From: UBA2357 sp041916775
Lineage (GTDB): Bacteria > Pseudomonadota > Gammaproteobacteria > Burkholderiales > Rhodocyclaceae
DNA length: 64,000 bases
Assembly (NCBI GenBank): GCA_041916775.1
Contig: JAYRYZ010000028.1
Location: forward strand, 1-64,000
Direction: 5' to 3'
Numbering within the stretch: position 1 is the stretch's first letter; each line of letters starts with the position of its first letter. Positions 47,196 through 55,070 of the stretch are shown in pieces. The notes beneath the pieces were generated by a model, which was not told the origin of the DNA, ran no database searches, and saw nothing but the letters and a program-made list of their open reading frames with translations. A program made the translations under genes and the position numbers.

Positions 47196-48638
47196 ATGAC
47201 CCTTGGCGATTCATCCCTTCGTGAGACCTTCTTCCATGAGTGCGACCTGCTGCTCGGCAAGGCGTCGTCGCTTTTCGGGTCGATTGCGGACGAACTGAGC
47301 CGCGCGGATTTCAAGGAGCTGCATCGCTGCGTGCATGGCATCGCGGGTAGCGCCGCAAGCATGGACATGCCCCAACTCGCCAGCCTCGCGCGGGCACTGG
47401 AGGGGCGTCTGGATCCCCTGCGCGAACTCGGAGCATGGCCGGACACCGGCTACCGGAAGCTGTGTGGCGACGCCTTGGGCGAGCTCGGCAGGGCGGTCGC
47501 CATGCTCCGCCGAGGCAATGCGCCCGACCCCTCCAGGCTGGCCGCACTCGAGGCTGAGTTAGGGGCGGCAGTGCCGGCTTCCGAGGCCTCGCCGTGTGCG
47601 CCGACTGATGCGCGCCTGATCGCATTCAGCGTGAGCCGCTCCCTCGCTGGTGCGGAAATCGTCGTCGAACATGTGCTCGAGGAGCTGTCCAGTGCCGGGC
47701 GGATCGAGAGGATGGAGGAGGGTGACGCTGCAACGGGAACACATGGCGGCGCCTGGCAGATCCTCTTCTCTGGTGCCGTGTCAGATGAGTGGATACGCGA
47801 TCTGTTGAGCGGCATTGCGGAACCTGGCAGCCTGAGGGTGGAGGCTGCCGATGCGGAGCGCGTGGCGGCCCCGGAGGATGCCGCCAGATTGCGCCGCGAT
47901 GAACTCACGTTGCGCGCCGGTAAGGATGTCGTCACTGATCGGGATGGCGATGGACTTGGCGATGCTGGCGGCGACGCGGCTCGAGATGAGGGCGATTGGT
48001 TCGTCAGCTTTCGTGTCGCCGCACAGCGTTACGTGTGTGGCGAGGAGTGGGTGCTGGACGTGCGTCCATACGAGGGACAATTCATCGTGCCTGGGGTGCC
48101 CGCATTCGTGTGCGGACTGATCGGCGTCGGCGAGGAGGCCGTCCCGCTGCTGGATGCTCGGCGCGTGCTGCTTGGCATGGATGGCTGCAGCGAACTCCCG
48201 GATTCGGGGGCGATGCTCGTGCTGCAGGCGCCGGATGGCATGGTCGCCCTGCTCGTGGACGAAGCGGGCCGTAGTTTGCGGGTGCGCCGCGGGCAACTGC
48301 ACATGCCAGCAGCGCTACGCGGGGTGTTTTCAGCCTGTCCGGTGACCGGCTTGCTCTTCGGCATCGATGGAGTCAGTCTCGTGCTTGATGTCGTGCGTCT
48401 TTGGGCGGTCCTGGACCCCACCTACAGGTCGCGCTCGGGCGCCGGTCCGGATGCGGCCGGAGCGCTGACGGCGACGCCGCAGGTCGTGGCCGAGGCCGAC
48501 GGAAGTTTCAGAAAGTCGTCGCGATCGGCGACAATCGGGCCCGCAGGACCTCCCGTGCCGCCAGCGCCGCGGCGTGGTCGTACCGCCCCTCAGGGGCGCA
48601 GGACGCTAGAAGAGGAATGGGGTCACCCCGATTCATGA
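47196..48638 (+). CDS. Hpt-CheW hybrid chemotaxis protein lacking a kinase core
   Basis: 480 residues from ATG 47196. The N-terminal Hpt-like helix bundle carries the candidate phospho-histidine H47 in VHGIAGSAASMD; the usual Lys after it (HxxKG) is Ala. A middle region of ~130 residues was not recognised. A CheW-like domain spans about 266-405 (WFVSFRVAAQRYVCGEEWVLDVRPY, FVCGLIGVGEEAVPLLDARRVLLG). A Pro/Arg-rich tail follows. The dimerisation and HATPase domains of CheA are absent, so it cannot autophosphorylate. It could be a scaffold/phosphate acceptor beside the complete CheA at 53 kb. Its stop overlaps cheR (ATGA). Confidence 0.75.
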   Translation: MTLGDSSLRETFFHECDLLLGKASSLFGSIADELSRADFKELHRCVHGIAGSAASMDMPQLASLARALEGRLDPLRELGAWPDTGYRKLCGDALGELGRAVAMLRRGNAPDPSRLAALEAELGAAVPASEASPCAPTDARLIAFSVSRSLAGAEIVVEHVLEELSSAGRIERMEEGDAATGTHGGAWQILFSGAVSDEWIRDLLSGIAEPGSLRVEAADAERVAAPEDAARLRRDELTLRAGKDVVTDRDGDGLGDAGGDAARDEGDWFVSFRVAAQRYVCGEEWVLDVRPYEGQFIVPGVPAFVCGLIGVGEEAVPLLDARRVLLGMDGCSELPDSGAMLVLQAPDGMVALLVDEAGRSLRVRRGQLHMPAALRGVFSACPVTGLLFGIDGVSLVLDVVRLWAVLDPTYRSRSGAGPDAAGALTATPQVVAEADGSFRKSSRSATIGPAGPPVPPAPRRGRTAPQGRRTLEEEWGHPDS

Positions 48639-49495
48639 CAAACACCAGCAAGGGAATGTTCGAACGCCTGCAGCCAGGCGCGGCCGGCCGGGAGTTCGTA
48701 TTCCAGGCCGGGGATTTCGAACGTATCCGGCAACTCATCCACACCCATGCCGGCATCGTTCTCTCGCCTGCGAAGCAGGACATGGTGTATGGCCGGTTGG
48801 CGAGGCGCTTGCGCGAGCGGGGGCTGAAGAGCTTTTCCGAGTACGTGGATCTCGTGCAGCGCGACAAGCGCGAGTGGGAGGCGTTTGTGAATGCGCTCAC
48901 CACCAACCTGACCGCCTTCTTCCGCGAATCTCACCACTTCCAGTTCCTCGAGGAGCGCCTGCGCGCGTTTTCCGGGGGGCGCACTTATGCGATCTGGTGC
49001 TGTGCGGCGTCGACGGGCGAGGAGCCGTACTCACTCGCGATCACGGCTTGTGAGGCGGGCGGCAGCTTGCGTCCCGCGGTGAGCATCGTCGCCACCGACC
49101 TGAACACCAGCGTGCTTGCGGAGGCGCGGCGCGGGGTGTATCCGGCGGACCGGCTGAGCGCACTTTCCGCAGACCAGCGGGCGCGTTACTTCGTCGCCGA
49201 TGCCGCCGGTGTCATGCGCGTGCGTCCGGAACTGCAGCAGTTGATCCGCTTCGAGCCGCTCAACCTGCTCGACACCAACTGGTCGGTGCGCGGGCCGTTC
49301 GACGCGATCTTTTGCCGCAATGTGATGATCTACTTCGACAAGCCCACTCAGCTCAGGATCCTCGAGCGCTTTCGGCCGCTGTTGCGGCCTGAGGGTCTGC
49401 TGTTTGCAGGGCACTCCGAGAGCTTCCTGCACGCGGCAAACCTGTTCCGACCGCTGGGGCGTACGGTGTATCAGCGGCAGGGGCCGGCGATTTAG
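48635..49495 (+). CDS. cheR: Chemotaxis protein methyltransferase CheR
   Basis: 286 residues. It methylates receptor glutamates using S-adenosylmethionine. The N-terminal helical domain includes IVLSPAKQDMVYGRLARRLRE; then NLTAFFRESHHFQFLEE and the SAM-binding CCAASTGEEPYSLAI, ATDLNTSVLAEARRGVYP and CRNVMIYFDKPTQLRIL. ATG 48635 overlaps the hpt-cheW stop by ATGA. No cheB methylesterase or cheD gene is within the window. Confidence 0.95.
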   Translation: MTNTSKGMFERLQPGAAGREFVFQAGDFERIRQLIHTHAGIVLSPAKQDMVYGRLARRLRERGLKSFSEYVDLVQRDKREWEAFVNALTTNLTAFFRESHHFQFLEERLRAFSGGRTYAIWCCAASTGEEPYSLAITACEAGGSLRPAVSIVATDLNTSVLAEARRGVYPADRLSALSADQRARYFVADAAGVMRVRPELQQLIRFEPLNLLDTNWSVRGPFDAIFCRNVMIYFDKPTQLRILERFRPLLRPEGLLFAGHSESFLHAANLFRPLGRTVYQRQGPAI

Positions 49496-49572
49496 CGCCG
49501 GGTGCCGATTGGCGGGGGCTCATGTCAGCCCGCATTCATCGCATTTCTCCTTCCGGCGGTGCATTTTTTGCC

Positions 49573-49599
49573 TAAAGGTTCAATGACTGCCGCCGATAC
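49573..49599 (+). promoter_or_regulatory. Sigma-28 (FliA) promoter before the cheV-cheY-cheZ-cheA run
   Basis: TAAAGGTT at 49573-49580, an exact 11-base spacer, then GCCGATAC at 49592-49599. Only two bases differ from the consensus TAAAGTTT-N11-GCCGATAA, the best match in the window. The leader to ATG 49775 is about 170 bases. Confidence 0.85.
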
Positions 49600-49774
49600 A
49601 GTGCTTGTGTGGGGCTTGCGGTATTGCCAGCGTCGCGAATTGCACCGTGCCTGCGTTCCTTGTGGATGAAAGTGCGTGCAGAATAGCGACTGGTGCGCCG
49701 GCCGGAATGGCGCTTTCCTTGCTTCGCCTGCCGCTGCGGTGCGATCGGGGTGCGAACGGTTTGTGGAGAGACAG

Positions 49775-50740
49775 ATGTCTGAATTGCTCAAGAATATCGA
49801 TGCGCGAACGCGTCTGGCGGGGACCAACAAACTGGAGATCCTGCTGTTTACCTTGGGCGTGGACGAGCGGACTGGGCGACGAGAGACCTTCGGGATCAAC
49901 GTCTTCAAGGTGCGCGAGGTCATGCGCACCGCGGCGATCACGGCGGCACCGGAGATGCCCTCCTGCGTGGAGGGGATGGTGAGCCTGCGGGGCGTGCTGG
50001 TGCCAGTGGTTGATCTGGCCAAGTACACCGGCATGAATACCGATACCCCGCGCGAGATCATGATCGTCACCGAGTACAACGGCCACACACAGGGTTTCCT
50101 CGTGGAGGCCGTCGATACCATCCTGCGTCTCGACTGGTCCCAGATGCGTGTGCCACCCGACATGCTCACCGCGAAGCTTGGTGGGCTCGTCACTGCAGTG
50201 ACCGAATTGCCGGGCAACAAGCTGGTGATGATGCTGGACGTCGAAAAGGTCCTTGCCGAGACGGCACGCTACGACGAGGACTTCATGTACAAGGGCATCG
50301 AGCCTGTCGAAGGCGAAGAGCGCTTCGTGGTGTTCGCTGATGATTCCTCGGTGGCACGCAAGCAGATCGAGCGCACCCTGGATACGCTCGGCGTGCCTTA
50401 CCGCGGCGCGGTCAACGGCCGCGCCGCGTGGCAGATGCTGCAGCAGATCTCGCATCAGGCTGCCTCCCAGGGGTGTGCCGTGAAGGATCTTGTGAGCCTG
50501 GTGCTGACCGACGTCGAGATGCCCGAGATGGACGGCTACATCCTCACCAAGTCGATCAAGTCGGACGCCGCGTTCGAGGGGATTCCGGTGGTGATGCATT
50601 CCTCGCTGTCCGGCATGTCGAACCAGCAACTCGGCAAATCGGTCGGCGTCGACGAGTATGTTCCCAAGTTTGAACCGCAGCGGCTTGCGGAAACGCTTCG
50701 GCGGCTGATCAAGTCGTCCGAGCGTGGATCGCAGGGCTGA
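49775..50740 (+). CDS. cheV: Chemotaxis coupling protein CheV (first copy)
   Basis: 321 residues: a CheW-like domain (about 1-165: LEILLFTLGVDERTGRRETFGINVFKVREV, GMVSLRGVLVPVVDLAKYTG) fused to a receiver domain (about 185-315) with the acceptor Asp in VLTDVEMPEMDGY. CheV couples receptors to CheA and adapts the signal through phosphorylation. GGAGAG precedes ATG 49775. A paralogue follows 13 bp downstream. Confidence 0.93.
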   Translation: MSELLKNIDARTRLAGTNKLEILLFTLGVDERTGRRETFGINVFKVREVMRTAAITAAPEMPSCVEGMVSLRGVLVPVVDLAKYTGMNTDTPREIMIVTEYNGHTQGFLVEAVDTILRLDWSQMRVPPDMLTAKLGGLVTAVTELPGNKLVMMLDVEKVLAETARYDEDFMYKGIEPVEGEERFVVFADDSSVARKQIERTLDTLGVPYRGAVNGRAAWQMLQQISHQAASQGCAVKDLVSLVLTDVEMPEMDGYILTKSIKSDAAFEGIPVVMHSSLSGMSNQQLGKSVGVDEYVPKFEPQRLAETLRRLIKSSERGSQG

Positions 50741-50753
50741 AGGAGGCGCAACA

Positions 50754-51728
50754 ATGTCATCCCAGAACGCGACCGACAACGACCTGTTCGGCAACGTGGA
50801 CGCCCGCACCAGTCTGGCGGGCTCGAACCGTATGGAGATCCTGCTGTTCTCGCTCGGTACCAGCGAGATCTTCGGCATCAATGTCTTCAAGGTACGCGAG
50901 GTCTGCACGACGCCCTTCATCACCCGCGCGCCCAACATGCCGAACGGCGTCGAAGGCCTCATCTCGCTGCGCGGCAACGTCATCCCCGTGCTCTCTCTTG
51001 CACGTATTCTGGGTCTTGATGTCGGTGCGGACCTTCGCGGTGCGTCGATGATGGTGACCGAGTACAGCAAGCGCACGCTCGGTTTCCTCGTCGAGGAGGT
51101 CGATCGCATCGTCCGTGTGGAGTGGGACCGGGTGCGCGCGCCCGACAACGTGGCGAGCAACACCAACAGCTACATCACCGCCATTACCGAACTCCCCAAC
51201 GGCTCGCTGGTGTCCATCCTCGACGTGGAGACCGTGCTTGCCACCACGTTCGGTGACGCGATTGTCGGCGCGATCGCGCCGATCTCCGGCGGACACGAGA
51301 TGAATGTGTTCTTCGTCGATGACTCCGCGGTCGCGCGACGCAAGATCAGCGAAGTGCTGGACAAACTCTCCGTCAAGCACAAGCACGCACTCAACGGGCT
51401 GGAGGCCTGGAACAGGCTCGACGCAATGGCTGCCTATGCCAAGCAGGCGGGCCACCAACTCATCGACGAAGTCGACGTGATTCTCGTCGACGCCGAGATG
51501 CCCGAGATGGACGGCTATGTGCTCACGCGCAAGATCAAGGCCGATGCCCGCTTCAACGGCATTCCGGTGGTGATGCATTCGTCGCTGTCCTCCGACGCCA
51601 ATCGCGCGATGGGAAAGCAGGTCGGGGTGGATGCGTACGTGGCAAAATTCGACGCCGACGTATTGGCCGATACCTTGCGGCCACTCCTGATGAGAAATCA
51701 TCAGGGGCATGACGTCGCTGTCAGGTGA
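50754..51728 (+). CDS. cheV: Chemotaxis coupling protein CheV (second copy)
   Basis: 324 residues, paralogous to the preceding gene, with the same CheW-like plus receiver layout. The receiver acceptor Asp is in ILVDAEMPEMDGY, and the conserved VMHSSLSSDANRAMGKQVGVDAYVAKF near the end is shared with copy one. AAGGAGG stands before ATG 50754. The insert ERTGRR in the CheW domain of copy one is missing here. The two copies may serve different receptor classes. Confidence 0.93.
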   Translation: MSSQNATDNDLFGNVDARTSLAGSNRMEILLFSLGTSEIFGINVFKVREVCTTPFITRAPNMPNGVEGLISLRGNVIPVLSLARILGLDVGADLRGASMMVTEYSKRTLGFLVEEVDRIVRVEWDRVRAPDNVASNTNSYITAITELPNGSLVSILDVETVLATTFGDAIVGAIAPISGGHEMNVFFVDDSAVARRKISEVLDKLSVKHKHALNGLEAWNRLDAMAAYAKQAGHQLIDEVDVILVDAEMPEMDGYVLTRKIKADARFNGIPVVMHSSLSSDANRAMGKQVGVDAYVAKFDADVLADTLRPLLMRNHQGHDVAVR

Positions 51729-51743
51729 AACACGGAGATTAGG

Positions 51744-52136
51744 ATGTCCGATCCAAAAATGAAGTTTCTGGTCGTCGATGACTTCTCGACGATGCGGCGC
51801 ATCGTACGCAATCTGTTGAAGGAGTTGGGTTTCACCAACGTCGACGAGGCCGAGGACGGGCTCGTTGCGCTGCAGAAGCTCGAGGCGGGCGACTTCGATT
51901 TCGTCGTCACGGACTGGAACATGCCGAACATGGACGGGCTGACCCTGCTCCAGCGCATTCGCCAGTCCCCGGCGCACAAGCACCTTCCGGTGCTGATGAT
52001 CACCGCCGAAGCGAAGAAGGAGAACATCATCGCGGCGGCGCAGGCCGGCGCGAGCGGCTACATCGTCAAGCCCTTCACGGCGGCGACGCTATCGGAAAAG
52101 CTCGAGAAGATCTTCGAGCGCATGGGCAAGAAGTGA
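51744..52136 (+). CDS. cheY: Chemotaxis response regulator CheY
   Basis: 130 residues, a single receiver domain. The acidic pair DD is in LVVDDFSTM, the phospho-acceptor Asp in VVTDWNMPNMDG, the Thr in MITAEA and the Lys in IVKPFTAATLSEKL. Phosphorylated CheY binds the flagellar switch. GGAG is 9-12 bases before ATG 51744. It is in the classical enteric-like order cheY-cheZ. Confidence 0.97.
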   Translation: MSDPKMKFLVVDDFSTMRRIVRNLLKELGFTNVDEAEDGLVALQKLEAGDFDFVVTDWNMPNMDGLTLLQRIRQSPAHKHLPVLMITAEAKKENIIAAAQAGASGYIVKPFTAATLSEKLEKIFERMGKK

Positions 52137-52139
52137 ACG

Positions 52140-52162
52140 ACGCCCGGCCGCGTGCCGGGCGT
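52140..52162 (+). repeat. Hairpin between cheY and cheZ
   Basis: ACGCCCGGC (52140-52148) pairs perfectly with GCCGGGCGT (52154-52162) around CGCGT. No T tract follows, so an mRNA-processing or attenuation element in the operon is more likely than a full terminator. Confidence 0.6.
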
Positions 52163-52179
52163 TCGGCAGGAGTTCCCAG

Positions 52180-53019
52180 ATGATGAAAAAGCAAAAAGGC
52201 GAGGCCGAGAACGACTCGGACGAGCTCCAGGCATTGTTCGACAGCATCGCATCCACCCCCGCCAAACCGGCCGCGCCGGCCGTGGTGGCGGCTCCGGTGA
52301 AGGACGACGCCGGCGACAGCAGCGACCTGCAGGCCCTGTTCGATTCTGTCGCCTCCGAGTTCGATGCACATGAGACCGACGCCGAAGCTTCCGCTGAGGA
52401 CAAGTCCGGCGCGCAGGCGGATGCGGTGTTCAACCGGATCGGTGTGATGACGCGGCAGGTGCACGACACCCTGCGTGTGCTCGGCGCCGACAGCACGCTT
52501 CATGAGGCCGTCCGTGCCATGCCGGATGCGCGCCAGCGGCTCAACTACATCAGCCAGATGACCGAGCAGGCGGCGAGCCGGGTGCTCAACGCAACCGACA
52601 TCGCCAAACCCCTGCAGGATCGCGTCGGTGAGGATGCCGAGGCGTTGCGCGGCAGGTGGGACCGGCTCTATGCCAACGAGCTCTCGGTGGATGAGTTCAA
52701 GGCCCTCGCGGACGAGACCAGAGCATTCATCTCGAGGGTCGAAGAGAGCAGCAAGGCCACCAACGACCAGTTGATGGAAATCATGATGGCGCAGGACTTC
52801 CAGGACCTGACCGGGCAAGTGATCAAGAAGGTGGTGGATCTCGCCCAGAAGCTGGAGACGGAGTTACTGGGCATCCTGATCGAGGTCGCGCCACCCGAGC
52901 GGCTGCCCGCCAACAGCGAGGGGCTGCTGAATGGGCCGGTCATCAACGCCAAGGACAGGGATGATGTTGTGACGACACAGGAGCAGGTCGACGACCTGCT
53001 CGATAGCCTGGGGTTCTGA
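52180..53019 (+). CDS. cheZ: Protein phosphatase CheZ
   Basis: 279 residues, longer than E. coli CheZ (214). The catalytic region MAQDFQDLTGQVIKKVVDL is at about 203-221, with the conserved Asp and Gln. The C terminus QEQVDDLLDSLGF matches the CheY-binding peptide of enteric CheZ. The extra N-terminal ~85 residues contain two copies of a similar short motif, SDELQALFDSIAS (about 12-24) and SDLQALFDSVASEFD (about 48-62), joined by Ala/Pro/Asp-rich linkers. These may be additional CheY-docking peptides. Confidence 0.93.
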   Translation: MMKKQKGEAENDSDELQALFDSIASTPAKPAAPAVVAAPVKDDAGDSSDLQALFDSVASEFDAHETDAEASAEDKSGAQADAVFNRIGVMTRQVHDTLRVLGADSTLHEAVRAMPDARQRLNYISQMTEQAASRVLNATDIAKPLQDRVGEDAEALRGRWDRLYANELSVDEFKALADETRAFISRVEESSKATNDQLMEIMMAQDFQDLTGQVIKKVVDLAQKLETELLGILIEVAPPERLPANSEGLLNGPVINAKDRDDVVTTQEQVDDLLDSLGF

Positions 53020-53093
53020 GGAAACAGTGTCGTGGGTGAAGCGACGAATGCAGCGATCGGGAAGCCGGCAGGCGCTGCCGACGAGGATTGCTT

Positions 53094-53114
53094 AGGCGAT
53101 AGGCGATAGGCGAG
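53094..53114 (+). repeat. Three 7-bp tandem repeats at the cheA ribosome-binding site
   Basis: AGGCGAT, AGGCGAT, AGGCGAG in direct succession; the last unit runs into GAGGAAATC and the cheA ATG at 53121. Each unit carries a weak AGG. Copy-number change would shift the distance between upstream sequence and the start but not the reading frame. Confidence 0.8.
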
Positions 53115-53120
53115 GAAATC

Positions 53121-54980
53121 ATGAGTGATTTCGCTGGAATGGAAGACCTGCTTCAGGATTTTCTGGTTGAAGCGACCGATCTGCTCTCAGGAGTGGACAA
53201 CAAGCTCGTCGATCTCGAGCGCAGCCCGAACGATCTGGGTCTGTTGAACGATATCTTCAGGGGGTTCCACACCATCAAGGGTGGGGCGGGATTCCTCAAT
53301 GCAACCGAGCTCGTCACGCTCTGCCACTTGACCGAGAACCTGTTCGACAAGCTGCGCAATGATGAACTGCACCTGCAGCCGGAGCTCATGGACGTGATTC
53401 TCGCGGCGACCGCGTCGGTGCGCGACATGTTCGGCTTTCTCGGCCAGGGAACGCAGCCACCTGCGGCCGACGACGCCCTTATCATGCGGCTGAAGCAGGC
53501 GATCGCCGGGGAGCTGCCGGCAGGCGAGGCGGCGCCGACCATGGCCGCAGCTGCGCCCGCGTCGTCCGGTGGTGCGCCGGACTGGACGCTGCTGCATGCG
53601 GTGGTGACAGGGGCAGCGCAGCCCGCTTCGTCGGGCACATCCAAGCTCCCGGTGCCCGAGAAGACACCCGAGGAGGTCATCCAGACCGCAATCGGGCGTC
53701 GCGTTACCGACAAACCGGGCGTCGGCAGCCCTGTCGGTCGACGTGATGTCGAGCGGCAACGCGATACCTCGATCCGCGTCGACACCACGCGCCTCGATCA
53801 GGTGCTCAACCTGTCGGGCGAAATCGGGCTCACCAAGAACCGGCTCAATGCGCTGCGCAGTGACATCCTCTCCGGACGCCACGACAACGAGACCCTGCAC
53901 GCGCTCGATATCGCCGTCAGCCAGCTCGACCTGCTCGTATCGGACCTGCAGAACGCGGTCATGAAGACCCGCATGCAGCCGATTGGCCGCCTGTTCCAGA
54001 AGTATCCGCGTATCGCCCGTGACCTCGCGCGCAACCTCGGTAAGGACGTCGAGCTCGTGCTGGAAGGCGAGGAGACCGAGATCGACAAGACGATGATCGA
54101 GGATCTGGCCGATCCCATCATCCACCTGATCCGCAATGCCGTCGATCATGGGGTCGAGGAGCCGGACGAGCGACGCGCGAACGGCAAGCCGGCGAAGTCG
54201 ATCGTCAAGCTCGCAGCGCAGCAGGAGGGCGATCACATCGTCATCCAGGTCGCCGACGACGGCCGCGGCATGAACGCCGAGCGCCTGCGCGCCAAGGCGC
54301 TGGAGAAGGGGCTCATCAGCGATGAGGAGGCGAGCTCCATGGACGACCGCCAGAGCTTCAATCTCGTGTTTCTGCCCGGCTTCTCGATGGCAGCCAAGGT
54401 GTCGGACGTTTCCGGTCGTGGCGTCGGCATGGACGTGGTGCGCACCAACATCCAGAAGCTCAACGGCTCGATCGACATCCGCTCGGTCCCCAAGAAAGGC
54501 ACCACCTTCGTCATCAACCTGCCGCTGACCCTCGCGATCCTGCCGGTGCTGCTGGTGCGTCTCGGCGACCAGCCCTTTGCCGTGCCCTTGTCGATGGTGC
54601 GCGAGATTCTGCCGATCGACGCGAAGGAGATCAAGGAAGTGGGTGGTCGGTCCACGATGGTGATCCGCGGCGAGGTTCTGCCGGTGCTGCCGCTGGCCGG
54701 GCTACTTGGATGGCCGCTGGAGCGTCCGCCGGAGTTCGGTGTGCTCATGCAGACCGCGGAGCTCTCGTTCATTCTGGCAATCGACAGCTTCGCTGGCCGC
54801 GAGGATGCCGTCATCAAGTCGCTGGATGCGTTCCGGCCCAAGGGGGTTGCGGGTGTGACCACGCTGGCGAACGGTCAGATCGTTCTCATCCTCGACATGA
54901 AGGAGTTGCTCGGCAATGCCAACGAACACCGTGGCGTTGCCCGTCATGAGCTGATCGGACGCAAGCCGGTGCCTGCGTGA
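53121..54980 (+). CDS. cheA: Chemotaxis histidine kinase CheA
   Basis: 619 residues. P1/Hpt: phospho-histidine H50 in FHTIKGGAGF. After an Ala/Pro-rich linker (about 130-210) come the P3 dimerisation helices (VLNLSGEIGLTKNRLN, MKTRMQPIGRLFQKYPRIARDLA), the P4 ATPase with N-box HLIRNAVDHG at about 334-343, G1 VADDGRGM and G2 GRGVGMDVV, and a C-terminal P5/CheW domain (LPLTLAILPVLLV onward). No P2 CheY-binding domain fits into the short linker. GAGGAAATC is directly upstream of ATG 53121. It is last in the cheV-cheV-cheY-cheZ-cheA run. Confidence 0.95.
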   Translation: MSDFAGMEDLLQDFLVEATDLLSGVDNKLVDLERSPNDLGLLNDIFRGFHTIKGGAGFLNATELVTLCHLTENLFDKLRNDELHLQPELMDVILAATASVRDMFGFLGQGTQPPAADDALIMRLKQAIAGELPAGEAAPTMAAAAPASSGGAPDWTLLHAVVTGAAQPASSGTSKLPVPEKTPEEVIQTAIGRRVTDKPGVGSPVGRRDVERQRDTSIRVDTTRLDQVLNLSGEIGLTKNRLNALRSDILSGRHDNETLHALDIAVSQLDLLVSDLQNAVMKTRMQPIGRLFQKYPRIARDLARNLGKDVELVLEGEETEIDKTMIEDLADPIIHLIRNAVDHGVEEPDERRANGKPAKSIVKLAAQQEGDHIVIQVADDGRGMNAERLRAKALEKGLISDEEASSMDDRQSFNLVFLPGFSMAAKVSDVSGRGVGMDVVRTNIQKLNGSIDIRSVPKKGTTFVINLPLTLAILPVLLVRLGDQPFAVPLSMVREILPIDAKEIKEVGGRSTMVIRGEVLPVLPLAGLLGWPLERPPEFGVLMQTAELSFILAIDSFAGREDAVIKSLDAFRPKGVAGVTTLANGQIVLILDMKELLGNANEHRGVARHELIGRKPVPA

Positions 54981-55038
54981 GGCGCAACAACGGCCTGTGA
55001 CGTGACTGCCAGGGGCCGAATTCCCCCGGCGGTATGAT

Positions 55039-55064
55039 GGCGGCGAGCGAGACGCTCCGCCGCC
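55039..55064. terminator. Hairpin between convergent cheA and tal
   Basis: GGCGGCGAGCG (55039-55049) pairs with CGCTCCGCCGCC (55053-55064) with one bulged C, loop AGA. It lies between the cheA and tal stop codons. No T tract is visible on either strand. Confidence 0.55.
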
Positions 55065-55070
55065 AGTCGA

